Assembly: GCA_023397655.1 (NCBI GenBank)
Contig: JAEWTW010000017.1
Coordinates: 62,001 to 126,000 of the forward strand
Length of the DNA stretch: 64,000 nt
Direction: 5' to 3'
DNA from: Bacillota bacterium
Lineage (GTDB): Bacteria; Bacillota; Clostridia; Christensenellales; SZUA-584
Shown: positions 29,101-36,173 of the stretch, in pieces
Layout of the letters: every line of letters starts with the position of its first letter
How positions within the stretch are numbered: the first letter of the stretch is position 1
The notes under the pieces: model-generated
Told to the model about the DNA's origin: nothing
The model's input: only the letters and a program-made list of their open reading frames with translations
The model's database searches: none
Translations under genes and position numbers: made by a program

Positions 29101-30160
29101 TAACCGAACCAATACCATTGTAACCCGAACCAATTCCAGCAGCACCTTTCCCGCCTACCGCTGTTATTTGACCGTTTGTTATCAGAACGTCGCATCCGTT
29201 TCCCTGAAAGCCGCCGCCAATACCAGCGGCACCGCTTGCTTGGTTGTCATTTGTGCCGCCTGAGGCATTAATTATGCCGCCTCCGATTATTATTTTTCCA
29301 CCGGAGGATCCATAACAGCCACCGATTCCAGCGCCATAACGCCCGCCTGTTGCATCGATATTCCCTCCAGTTAAGGTCACTGAACTACTGTTATCAGAAA
29401 AACCACCGATACCTGCACCTTCACTATCTCCCTGTGCTGTAACATCCCCTCCAGATATACGTATGCTACCACCAGAACCTTCTCCACCAACGCCGATTGC
29501 ACTCCGGGAGTACTTCCCACCATAGGCGGTGATTATGCCGCCTTCAATAACAATCTCGCCGCACGAACCAGAATAGCCACTACCTATTGCCGCACTATCT
29601 GCACCGCCATATACATCAATTGTACCACCTGCGATTACAATGACACCGGCGTCATGTTCATATCTGCTGCCAATTCCAGCCGCACCACCACCGCCAAATA
29701 CTTCGACTGCGCCTTCTCCGGAGATCTCAAGATCTGTTCCGTTCTCAACTTGGATGCCAGGCAAGTAATCATAACTTGATAAGTACGAATTGCCTTCCAA
29801 GATTAATTGATTATTTTCCCCGCTAAAAGACAGTGCGCGAGCGTTTTCAGAACTGCCATTGTCTATCTTCACCCCGTTTAGGGTAAGCATAACACCCGCA
29901 TTACAGACAATGCTCAAGTCCGTATATGTAATCCCACTTGAGTTTATCAATGTTACAGATAACCCCGAATTAATTGTGATCGTAGCACCGTTCCCATATG
30001 CTCCAACATCATACGTACCGCCCGCACTGATCGTACCACTGGCTGCTTGTGCTACAGGCATGTCCCATACCCAAAGAGAAAAAACTAGCAGCAGAACTAG
30101 TAAACATGCCAGTACATTCCTTATTTTCTTTCCTTTGCAGCAATGATAATTTGGGTTCAT
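23159..30160 (-). CDS. Giant secreted multidomain surface protein carried by the prophage
   Basis: 2,333 residues. A signal peptide (hydrophobic core VLACLLVLLLVFSLWVW, cut near AQAA, residue ~40) is followed by Gly-rich repeats of 28-36 residues with GAGIGGG cores (about 155-535), likely a beta-helix. Then come three BIG2 Ig-like domains (600-845), six repeats ending in KTYTxNITR-like strands (about 850-1500) as in cadherin-like beta-sandwich domains, one Big_3-like domain (1503-1576), six more BIG2 domains (1578-2068) and three fibronectin type III domains to the end. No LPXTG, SLH or other anchor is seen. It lies inside attL, beyond the holin terminator, so it has its own transcription unit. 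Likely an adhesin or matrix protein altering the lysogen's surface; the function is inference. Confidence 0.85.
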   Translation of the reverse strand: MNPNYHCCKGKKIRNVLACLLVLLLVFSLWVWDMPVAQAASGTISAGGTYDVGAYGNGATITINSGLSVTLINSSGITYTDLSIVCNAGVMLTLNGVKIDNGSSENARALSFSGENNQLILEGNSYLSSYDYLPGIQVENGTDLEISGEGAVEVFGGGGAAGIGSRYEHDAGVIVIAGGTIDVYGGADSAAIGSGYSGSCGEIVIEGGIITAYGGKYSRSAIGVGGEGSGGSIRISGGDVTAQGDSEGAGIGGFSDNSSSVTLTGGNIDATGGRYGAGIGGCYGSSGGKIIIGGGIINASGGTNDNQASGAAGIGGGFQGNGCDVLITNGQITAVGGKGAAGIGSGYNGIGSVIRITGGTIVSTGGSGNIEATEPFYGGAGIGGGSGAGDTGIYISAGTVTATGGLHGAGIGGGHANGDTLVEISDGMVTAQGGEGGAGICGGYESTGVTIRISGGELTATGGTGGAGIGGGYHGDGGWTVISDDSEVHAIGGAYGAGIGGGQEDIGGELDVEGGLVFAEGKNGAKDIGAGASGNGSGDSFNIAGESIVFMRNGTCTSPTTTSHERLTYNTITDGKIGGITIPEGWTAPVYAYKVNSSVPVSSVQLSQTTAAMIIGDTLSLAATVLPEDASYSGITWSTSNDEVASVDQTGKVTAVGVGNATITAIAGGKYDTCEVTVDYVHVSGVTLSSESETMNKGETLTLTATVTPANSAYPQVTWASSNAAVADVDQTGKVTAVNLGEATITATADGVTDACVITVEPIRVASVTLSSNEEWATVGETLYLTADVQPDAADNKNVTWTSSNTAVATVNQSGWVTGTGIGVAQIRATADGVSDICKIVVQPLSYSTYLRGCYIEYENGSSDGIWGSWIEGTSFDVIMDPVINLEMPNCFTECQLIPNVYATSTYQILSGTQIVSNNVPYTVAMTEPGTQTYTIKVIAPGGSSSRNYTVNITREAASDQAELYRIAWTDNNDGEVFFDFFSERFEYNTEVPYESQNSVLSLYPKDMGTTYKVYLNGKLVASDENADIHFKEGINIVKTVLTSSTNIQKTYTFNIYREYEDKLLDLNVSIASVISPSTYNSEYWYKSVGTYDIDTSSYNISLPNSAATVKLSADPYKDNTTLVVKKGSTTIQYVEGTGSTLGGYPVTLTTGTNTITFTVTNPVAGSKTYTLTLTRASSSSTNADLCNLFMNSNQIEGFSSGTTAYQYACSYGVTIKPVVTNTGATYKIYQDGLLKSNNAPVECSIDTSTVIEVRVTASNGSTTKTYTVNWDSESSIAELNAIYVSDYSNSTGYYRYISTEDGVYDYSATTSYYDSKIKISAIVGSLGHGETFAIYKDNLLIARQNISSGISAYVDLNIGLNTYKIIVTSANDLTRKEYTLNLTRPSAPDTHNANICAINLWADDTYDDIFSPDVLDYNIDIGDYDFGSDHGAEFQVMLQDINAVCRVYLNGKLMTTSNRCNMNALYFKDGLNTLEAVVTAADETTQKTYTINIQRAASALIDATVLAEPDTIVYRQGQALDLTGLVVAARHESGYYELIGPEEVTVTGYNASLLGNQTLTMSYSGYTDTFIVRVVKPVSSVTVSSSSITLPHHNTLTLTATVLPVDAEYPAVTWSSSDETVATVSQAGKVTAVGVGDATISATADGVAGTCSVHVLAKNVTSVTITGETASMTHHDTAVWSATVLPVDASYPEVTWSSSDESVVTVDQTGKVTAVGVGEADITVSADGKSDSITVTVSKKAVASVTLNKQSATITHRDTLALTATVAPDNATYPDVAWSSSDEDVATVSSSGLVTGVDVGEAIITATADGKSATCDITVSKKAVSSVTMNRDTALLRVEGNVALSAEVLPSNATYSEVTWTSSDEDVATVDSSGLVTAVSPGSASISAAADGITDTCTVTVIQDVVSVTLNSESETIAHHDTLTLIASVSPSDATYPQVTWSSNDETVASVDQSGKVTAVDLGDAVITATADGQSDACSLTVVKKDVASVTISRENQTIGIGETTTLTAIVGPENATYPQVTWSTSDETVATVDQNGLVSGISPGSTVITAEADGKSDTCEITVSNPIELSIAATSYNSASLSWTAVSGATGYELFRSTEELGTYISVYNGNATSFTNTGLLTGTTYYYKVRTSNGTGTFSDVCSVTPMLSISFVFPASNSFTSIKVQWSAVPGASGYELWSCTQKYGTYLLKCTTSSTMRNYIHSGLKTDRVYYYKVRAFCVVNGLRVYGDYSVIQSISVASPGIVVSRASATSAKIEWPAMTGVAGYEVWRATKKAGPYGLKYTAKSTTSSWTNAGLITGKAYYYKVRAWKVVNGKKVYSQFSPINSVVP

Positions 30161-30259
30161 GGGTTGGCCCCTTTCGATTGATTAACTGGAGTATAAATAT
30201 ATCTTATTTATCTATATAATAACATCTGTGTCATATACCTTCAATAAAAACAAACAAAA

Positions 30260-30297
30260 AATAAGCCTCCAGCTTTTACGAGAGCCGGAGGCTTATT
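30260..30297. terminator. Terminator of the phage late operon
   Basis: AATAAGCCTCC and GGAGGCTTATT form a near-perfect stem with flanking A- and T-runs, so it can work in both directions. It lies between the holin stop and the giant surface-protein gene, separating their transcription. The rest of 30161-30259 is A/T-rich and must hold the promoter of the giant gene. Confidence 0.88.
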
Positions 30298-30313
30298 TGT
30301 GTGTTTAATGATT

Positions 30314-30805
30314 CTATTTTCCTTCCTTCAAACGTAGCAGTCGTGCTTCGAGTAGATTGCTCACATACGAGATGATGTCTTCTGCGTTGTCCTCAAGCAG
30401 TGCAGTAGATTCTGCGGACAGGTCAGCAAGAAACATCTCCACCGCAAGGTCCGCTACTTCTCGCGCATCATCAGCTGTCAGTTTTCCGTCAGCAGATCGC
30501 GCCTTGAGCCCCTCCACAACAGTCTGTTGTAAACTTGCTACAATGGTGTCCGCCAACGCCTGTGCTTCAGACAGTGCTGATTGGAGTGCCTCGTTATGCG
30601 TCTTCCCCTTCAGCCACTCAAATGCTACCTTCACCAGCGGTATGACGATGGCAGAGAACACTAACCCCACTGCAGCTATGATGAGCTGCGTCCAGTCGAC
30701 AGACGCCACCGCCTCACTGCCATCTGAAGCCAAAGCCACGGCAGGTACCGAGATGACGGCCAGTAAAACCGCCACGACCAAAACAATCACCAGTAACTTT
30801 TTCAT
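30314..30805 (-). CDS. Phage holin-like membrane protein
   Basis: About 163 residues: an N-terminal hydrophobic segment with signal-like end (LLVIVLVVAVLLAVISVPAV), a second transmembrane helix (LIIAAVGLVFSAIVIPLV), then a long charged helical cytoplasmic domain (LQSALSEAQALADTIVASL). Size and two-helix plan resemble LLH-type phage holins. The start at 30805 follows GAGGAG by 4 bases; upstream in-frame codons overlap the preceding gene. It is the last gene of the late operon, next to the endolysin. Confidence 0.75.
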   Translation of the reverse strand: MKKLLVIVLVVAVLLAVISVPAVALASDGSEAVASVDWTQLIIAAVGLVFSAIVIPLVKVAFEWLKGKTHNEALQSALSEAQALADTIVASLQQTVVEGLKARSADGKLTADDAREVADLAVEMFLADLSAESTALLEDNAEDIISYVSNLLEARLLRLKEGK

Positions 30806-30822
30806 TATTCTCCTCGCTTTCT

Positions 30823-31116
30823 TTAGAGCATTTTTAAGGCGTCCTGCTTCTTCTCGCACAACGCCTTTTTCACATCGCCGTTCACGCCACTCTGTATCAT
30901 CCCGTCGCCCAGGATTATGCAAGTGGACAGAGTCAGTTTGGTTAGTTCCTTTGTTTCCGCCGCTTGGCACTCCAGCGCATCAATGCGGTCTTCGCAAATC
31001 TCAAGCTTTTTACTTTCCTGCTTTTCCTTTTTCCTTGCTTTGCCGACCGCGGATACAACTGCATTGATGATGATCATGATGGCGCCTACCGCGACGCCGG
31101 TCAAAACAGCCTCCAT
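30823..31116 (-). CDS. Small single-span phage membrane protein in the lysis module
   Basis: 97 residues with one N-terminal transmembrane helix (LTGVAVGAIMIIINAVVSAV), a basic stretch (KARKKEKQESKK) and a helical tail with three Cys. Placed between endolysin and holin, so it may be a second holin, antiholin or spanin-like factor. The ATG at 31116 has GGAGG five bases upstream; a GTG two codons earlier is also in frame. No family recognised. Confidence 0.7.
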   Translation of the reverse strand: MEAVLTGVAVGAIMIIINAVVSAVGKARKKEKQESKKLEICEDRIDALECQAAETKELTKLTLSTCIILGDGMIQSGVNGDVKKALCEKKQDALKML

Positions 31117-31125
31117 ATGCACCTC

Positions 31126-32100
31126 CTATAGCCCGAGCGCAGTCCATGTTATCGGGCCCACGATGGCATCAACCTCAAGCCCGTGCCCGGTCTGGAAAGC
31201 TGAAATCGCGCCGGCCGTCATCGGGCCAAGTACACCGTCAAGGTCTTTGCCCACGAATCCCAGCGCGGCCTGCACCGCTTTCACGTCCTTGCCCCGGAGG
31301 TAATCGCAGCGTTTCATCTTCGACGCAAGAACATAGCCAGTCTGCCCGTTGTAATAGACCTTAAGCCAGCTGCCCTCTTTGACCATGTACGTCACGCGCG
31401 CGTCCTTGGGGACGATCTTGACCATGGCATAATTGCTGCTAGCTCCTTTCCGCATCTCCGTGGCAGCTTTTGCGGTGTACTCGAATTTCAGCAGCCGGGC
31501 CAGCTTGATCTTCTGGGTCTGGATGACCGCTTCAGCGCCGCCCACGATGACACTGTAGAACTGCTCATCGGAAAGGAAGCGCTTAACACACATGCCGGTC
31601 TTCCAGTATTTCTTGCCCCACGTGATTTTGGAGTAATTGACCTTCGAGCCGTTATCCGATGCGCCGCTGTGAAAAATCCGCTCAGCTTCGAATACCATTG
31701 ACGTGTGGCCGGTGCGCTTCTTTGAGCTTGTTTTGTAAAACGGCTGATCGAGCTGGCGGCACTTCGGGATATCCTCAAACCTCTCCGTGATCAGAACACC
31801 ACGCTTGTTGTAATACTGGGCGTCGGTGAAGTTACCCTCGTCAAAGCCATGGAAGATGTAGTTACCTATACGCGGCAGCTCCGCGCAGTCCACCATATCG
31901 TCCATGCACTTGTCCCGCGCTCCATACTTCATACCGATGAATTTCTCATACCACTTGATCTGAACGTTCGTGCCGGCGGGCCATTCCTTTTCAAGCACCT
32001 CCTTTAAGGCTTTCATCACCCGCCCGTTCTCTGAGTGTCCCCATGCCCGTGCTCTCGCATAGACAGCTTCCTTGTTTTGCTGTATGGCTGCTAATGCCAA
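31126..32100 (-). CDS. Phage endolysin with SH3-like and peptidoglycan-binding domains
   Basis: 324 residues. The N-terminal ~170 residues look like a cysteine-peptidase-type lytic domain: a candidate nucleophile in MDDMVDCAELPRIG and a His in KRTGHTSMVFEAE, the order seen in NlpC/P60 and CHAP enzymes. An SH3-like segment follows (about 220-262: MVKIVPKDARVTYM, GSWLKVYYNGQTGYV), then a C-terminal PG_binding_1 domain (DVKAVQAALGF, DGVLGPMTAGAISAFQ). It probably cuts host peptidoglycan at lysis. Start is TTG 32100 after GAGGGAAA. The catalytic assignment is moderate; the binding domains are clear. Confidence 0.82.
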   Translation of the reverse strand: MALAAIQQNKEAVYARARAWGHSENGRVMKALKEVLEKEWPAGTNVQIKWYEKFIGMKYGARDKCMDDMVDCAELPRIGNYIFHGFDEGNFTDAQYYNKRGVLITERFEDIPKCRQLDQPFYKTSSKKRTGHTSMVFEAERIFHSGASDNGSKVNYSKITWGKKYWKTGMCVKRFLSDEQFYSVIVGGAEAVIQTQKIKLARLLKFEYTAKAATEMRKGASSNYAMVKIVPKDARVTYMVKEGSWLKVYYNGQTGYVLASKMKRCDYLRGKDVKAVQAALGFVGKDLDGVLGPMTAGAISAFQTGHGLEVDAIVGPITWTALGL

Positions 32101-32117
32101 TTTCCCTCACATCCTTT

Positions 32118-32525
32118 TCATTTAATTAAAAAAACGGCCTCGCTGGCCGCTAGATTCTCAGTGTATGATTTTCTCAATAACTCGCATCCTATTCGCTCCG
32201 CCACCTCCTCACTCTTGTCGCCGTAATACTTGATCGCAAAGTAGTGCCCTAGCTCATGAGCAAGAATTCGCGCATTCAACTTCTGAGCTCCATCCACCGC
32301 TATGAAATTGAAGTCGATATCATAAAAGCCATTCGCGCACTGGCCGACATAAGACTCAATCGCATCAGCGCTCACGTAGTACACCGGGATGCCCTCAGAT
32401 GCTGCGATGCCCTCAAGCTCGGTTACTTTGGCGTATGACAGCATAAGTCCTGTGAACAGGGCGGCCACAGCTACACTGAGTATGAACCACATCACCGATA
32501 GGCGTTTCAACTGAGTTTTGATCAT
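32118..32525 (-). CDS. Membrane-anchored HELGH metallopeptidase-like protein
   Basis: 135 residues. One N-terminal transmembrane helix (residues 11-31, MWFILSVAVAALFTGLMLSY), then a small domain with ARILAHELGHYFAIKYYG and a following SEEVAERIGCELL. HELGH plus a downstream Glu is the zinc-site pattern of ImmA/IrrE-type (gluzincin) peptidases. It overlaps the tail fibre gene by 4 bases (ATGA) and precedes the endolysin. ImmA proteins normally cleave phage repressors in the cytosol and sit near the switch; here the protein is membrane-tethered and in the late operon, so its target is unknown. Confidence 0.72.
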   Translation of the reverse strand: MIKTQLKRLSVMWFILSVAVAALFTGLMLSYAKVTELEGIAASEGIPVYYVSADAIESYVGQCANGFYDIDFNFIAVDGAQKLNARILAHELGHYFAIKYYGDKSEEVAERIGCELLRKSYTENLAASEAVFLIK

Positions 32526-33478
32526 ACGGCCACCCGCATCATCCAGAGATTGCAGTAGCTTACATTTCTTGAAGCCCCATCGCTCTGGAGAACGTCGAAC
32601 GTGACATAATCGCCAGCTTCAAGATACACCATTCCGGTCGAAATGCTGTTCATTAGCGCTTGCGATCCATACACCGTGTTGGAATTCAGGAAACCACCGC
32701 GTGATGCCCACAAATACACATGGAACGGCCCTGCGTTCGACAGTGTTATTTCAGCTTTGGCCCCAAGAAAGTAATATCCAGTTTTTCGGCAATACATCCT
32801 GGTCGGCTGACCAGCTTCGAAAGAGTCATCCAGATCTACAGGTTGGGAAGTCCATGAAATCGATACCTGACTTCCGCTTACTACTGACTGCGCCGTGCTC
32901 CTTGTAAATATCGCACCAACAACGTGATCAAGAATTGGCGCTATTTTTGCCCCAATTTCCTGAAGTGCCCCCTCTACCGTGCCGCTGTCGAAATACCCAT
33001 TCTCATCAGCAATGGATACATTCGCAGCCGTTGCGCTTTGGCCCGGACTCGTCAGCGTGTTATTTATCATATTGAGCCCGCTGATTGTCGTCGTGCTAAT
33101 GCTATATGCGGCAAGAGGCAGCTGGTAGACCGTCCCGTCGTCGTTGATCTCTTCCTGTGTCAGAGCGGGCAGTGTGGTGCCCATTTGAGTTTTGAAAACT
33201 ATGGGCGTCGATGTGTTCTCGATATCGATCTCTATCAGCAGCCGCCCCTGCTTCGTGCCGCTGTCAGCCACTGTTGCAAGAATAGTTTGTTGTGTAACCA
33301 CAAAATCCCGCCCTTTGATAATCCCCCGGCCGGCAGTGATCTGCAGCTGATTGGCTCCGAGGTGTGTGATTTCACAGCCGCTTATTATACCTGTCTGCCC
33401 AGAGAAGAAATCAAATAAAACAGCATCATCTTTTGGAGTCACCATAGTTGCATCATATCGGAGTAGAGATATACTCAT
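32522..33478 (-). CDS. Phage tail fibre or baseplate upper protein
   Basis: About 318 residues, rich in beta-strand and Thr/Ser, with a baseplate-like N-terminus (SISLLRYDATMVTPKDDAVL, GISGCEITHLGANQLQITAG-like pattern) and a jelly-roll-like C-terminus suggestive of receptor binding. It comes after the tail-hub gene, the usual place of fibres. The ATG at 33478 is 8 bases after GGAAG and is preferred; an ATG two codons upstream is possible. No enzymatic motif is visible. Confidence 0.75.
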   Translation of the reverse strand: MSISLLRYDATMVTPKDDAVLFDFFSGQTGIISGCEITHLGANQLQITAGRGIIKGRDFVVTQQTILATVADSGTKQGRLLIEIDIENTSTPIVFKTQMGTTLPALTQEEINDDGTVYQLPLAAYSISTTTISGLNMINNTLTSPGQSATAANVSIADENGYFDSGTVEGALQEIGAKIAPILDHVVGAIFTRSTAQSVVSGSQVSISWTSQPVDLDDSFEAGQPTRMYCRKTGYYFLGAKAEITLSNAGPFHVYLWASRGGFLNSNTVYGSQALMNSISTGMVYLEAGDYVTFDVLQSDGASRNVSYCNLWMMRVAV

Positions 33479-33526
33479 AAACATCACTTCCTTTCGTAAT
33501 TAAAAAGCGGCTCGCTGGCCGCCTGA

Positions 33527-35338
33527 TCATAGATATGCGCACGTCGCTTTGATGAAGCTGTACGTGCCGTTGTTGAGTCTGATACCGCCCGCGGTCAAAT
33601 TGCTCAGATACTTCGAGTACAAATTGTAAGTAGTCTTTGATGTCAGCGTTAAAGGCGCACAGCACCTCATAGCCGCACCGCTTCTGGTCTGCGCACCCAC
33701 ACCAAAATCAACTGTAAACAATTCAGACTCAGAAGTTATTGCACCCGTTGACGTTTCCAGTATTGAGTACATATAAAGATAAGACGTCAGCGACGCGAAG
33801 TTATACGCTGATGCGTGGTTCCTGTACTCAACGATCCAGCTGCCAATCGGGATAACCAGGCTAAAGCTGCCAAGGTGATACCACGAGTCGCTGGTCGGCG
33901 ATGATACGATGTTCGAGTTTGAATTTATTGCCTTAACCGTCCACTTGGTTGGCTCCATCGGGAACCCCTGCGGCGCCTTGACCGGCGAGTAATAAGCGTC
34001 CGTTATAGCACTGTCTGCCATCAGATACTTGGCTTGGCTGTCCGTCGGATCGATCTCATGTAAGAACGTGATCGTTGTACTTGTAACAGCCACCACAATG
34101 CCGTATATCGTATTGCCGCCGTTCATGAACTTGATTCGCATGCCAACTGTGATTCCATGCCCGGATGACAGCGATATCACGCCAATCGGATCATCCACCA
34201 ACGAATACGACCATCCTGACGCAGCCACCCAGCCCGTTATGGCTACCGGGGCTGATGTCCCTCCACCCGTACCGCTCGACGCAGCCATAGCCGAGCCATT
34301 TCGCTTTTCGAGTATGAGTTTCTTATGGATGTCGATTCGCACAATACCAAACACAAGCCTGATCGCATCGCCGAATTTATCAAACCCAGTTAATATGCTT
34401 CGGTATGCATTCCCACCACTGATGATATTGGCCGGCGTACCGATCGCGACCGATGAAGCTTTGATTAGCTTATCGCCGATACTGTATTGCAGCTCAATCA
34501 AATTGTTGTACTGCTGAGGGCTAAGAGTTTTCACAGCACGGCTTTCGGCGTTCGTTTCAAAATCGTTGCTCCCGATATACTCAAAAGACGCAAATACGGG
34601 CGTCACCCGGTCGGTATCAGCCGTGCTCACCGTGCCGTCCATGTGCAGGAAGAATGTTATCTGCTGGCTTTCATCATCCTGGTTGATCAGTGTGAGTTTA
34701 TTCACCGCGCCATATCCGTCACCAATTACAAACTTGCGCTCTGTGACGTTATCAAGGTCAGCCTCTATCTTAATGGCCGTCGCTGTTGCAGTTCCGATGG
34801 TCACCTTCAATTCCTTGGTCTGGGGGTAAAGCACCGGCGTTACGATAATCCCATACGCCATGAGCGCTGATGTGATGATCGTGTACAGCTCCTCGATGTT
34901 CTTTTCCAGTCCAATCGTCGCGCCGTATGTGTTCGAGAGGACTTCCACCGACAGCCCCGTGATGTTCTGAAGATCATCATCGTTATCAAGGTATAGGTCG
35001 TTGATTATGCTGGCAACGAACGCCTCCAAAGACACTGTTTCCAGGTCAGTTCTGTCAAACGATGCTTTCACATCGAAAATGGACAGCAATGGCGCAACGT
35101 TGATCTCACTGGTGTCTTTATCGCCGCCCGCATCCTTGACAATCCCCTGATATACCACACTCCCAGAAAAATCGGTGATGTGTATATAATCACCCTTGGC
35201 GACATTGATCTTTTTAATAATGAGTTTGCTGCTCTCCAAAGTGAGATAATCGAAGTTGATCTCAGGTGTACCGAGGACCGCCTTATCTTTGAAAACAATG
35301 TCTTGCCCGAACACTTCAAGCTTATACGCTGTCTGCAA
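33527..35338 (-). CDS. Phage tail hub (Tal-like) protein
   Basis: 603 residues. The N-terminal ~370 residues resemble Tal/baseplate-hub proteins: beta-rich segments (FKDKAVLGTPEINFDYLTLE) and the DVKASFDRTDLETVSLEAFV region that usually precedes a hub ring. The C-terminal part, after a Gly/Ser linker (MAASSGTGGGTSAPVAI, about 350-366), is beta-rich and may bind carbohydrate. Start TTG 35338 has GGAGGTG 8-9 bases upstream and overlaps the distal tail gene. No lysozyme or peptidase motif seen. Confidence 0.8.
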   Translation of the reverse strand: MQTAYKLEVFGQDIVFKDKAVLGTPEINFDYLTLESSKLIIKKINVAKGDYIHITDFSGSVVYQGIVKDAGGDKDTSEINVAPLLSIFDVKASFDRTDLETVSLEAFVASIINDLYLDNDDDLQNITGLSVEVLSNTYGATIGLEKNIEELYTIITSALMAYGIIVTPVLYPQTKELKVTIGTATATAIKIEADLDNVTERKFVIGDGYGAVNKLTLINQDDESQQITFFLHMDGTVSTADTDRVTPVFASFEYIGSNDFETNAESRAVKTLSPQQYNNLIELQYSIGDKLIKASSVAIGTPANIISGGNAYRSILTGFDKFGDAIRLVFGIVRIDIHKKLILEKRNGSAMAASSGTGGGTSAPVAITGWVAASGWSYSLVDDPIGVISLSSGHGITVGMRIKFMNGGNTIYGIVVAVTSTTITFLHEIDPTDSQAKYLMADSAITDAYYSPVKAPQGFPMEPTKWTVKAINSNSNIVSSPTSDSWYHLGSFSLVIPIGSWIVEYRNHASAYNFASLTSYLYMYSILETSTGAITSESELFTVDFGVGAQTRSGAAMRCCAPLTLTSKTTYNLYSKYLSNLTAGGIRLNNGTYSFIKATCAYL

Positions 35339-36161
35339 GCTGCTTCACCTCCACGACAACGCTGATCTCGCCGGCGCCTTCATGCGTAAAGGACAGTACG
35401 CTGCGCCCTGGTGGCGCCATGATGAACCGCGCCTTAGAAAAATCGCTGTTCTGATACCTGTCGGCGACATACTCACCGTCTGCCGAGTATTCGGCTATCT
35501 CCATATCCTTCGGAGAAGAGTTGACAACGAGCTTGTTCCCTGCCGGTATCGTGACATCTACTCCACCAGTCAGGACAGACACCCCATCCACCAGCAGCGA
35601 CCATGATGGATTTACGACTTCACCGAAAATGTGGATTATACAAGGCGACGCCTCAAATCCGGTATTATTTATTTCTTTGTTGCCTGCCGCTGTTTCCCGG
35701 TATGTGTACGGGTATGTATATGGATAAATCTTGCCCTCAGCTTCACTGGATTGAACCTCGTATGATTTCTTGGCCTCATACCAAGTGCTTAGCCCTAAGA
35801 AACTGACCGGGCATATGAGCCGCCGAGCAGTTCTATCAAGCTCACCCTTGCCGATAGACTGAAGTTCCACGTCAATGTAGTGCCATTTGGAGAGCGGCAT
35901 GTAGCATAACACCAAAGGCGGCACGGCGCAGAACCTCACAAACTCCTGATATTTCGCGTACGCCGTCTGGCGTTTAAAGGCTATTTCACCGGATGGCATT
36001 TTCTGAACCGGTTCGTTTTTAACCTCGATAAAGTCATACCCTGCCTGTGCACTGGTGATCTCCCGCGCAAGCCCAAGCCCGTCCGGATTCTGCAGAAAAT
36101 GAAAAGGGCTGTTCAAATCGAATTCAGCCCCGTTCCCGTTTATTAGCTTAAATTTTCTCAT
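35322..36161 (-). CDS. Phage distal tail protein (Dit-like)
   Basis: 279 residues directly after the tape measure gene. The opening MRKFKLINGNGAEFDLNS and the SPFHFLQNPDGLGL block are typical of Dit proteins of Gram-positive siphoviruses, which form the ring joining tail tube and hub. The C-terminal half is a beta-sandwich-like domain. Overlaps the tail-hub gene by 17 bases, indicating coupling. Confidence 0.82.
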   Translation of the reverse strand: MRKFKLINGNGAEFDLNSPFHFLQNPDGLGLAREITSAQAGYDFIEVKNEPVQKMPSGEIAFKRQTAYAKYQEFVRFCAVPPLVLCYMPLSKWHYIDVELQSIGKGELDRTARRLICPVSFLGLSTWYEAKKSYEVQSSEAEGKIYPYTYPYTYRETAAGNKEINNTGFEASPCIIHIFGEVVNPSWSLLVDGVSVLTGGVDVTIPAGNKLVVNSSPKDMEIAEYSADGEYVADRYQNSDFSKARFIMAPPGRSVLSFTHEGAGEISVVVEVKQLADSV

Positions 36162-36173
36162 TGGCCGGCCTCC

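Noticed and set aside
29859..30146. Plus-strand frame opposite the signal peptide of the giant gene
   Set aside because: Shadow of the repetitive giant gene; no ribosome binding site.
23159..30160. Short regular DNA repeats that could look like a CRISPR or satellite array
   Set aside because: The repeats are in-frame codons for Gly-rich and Ig-like protein repeats with varying lengths; no CRISPR array or cas gene is present in the window.
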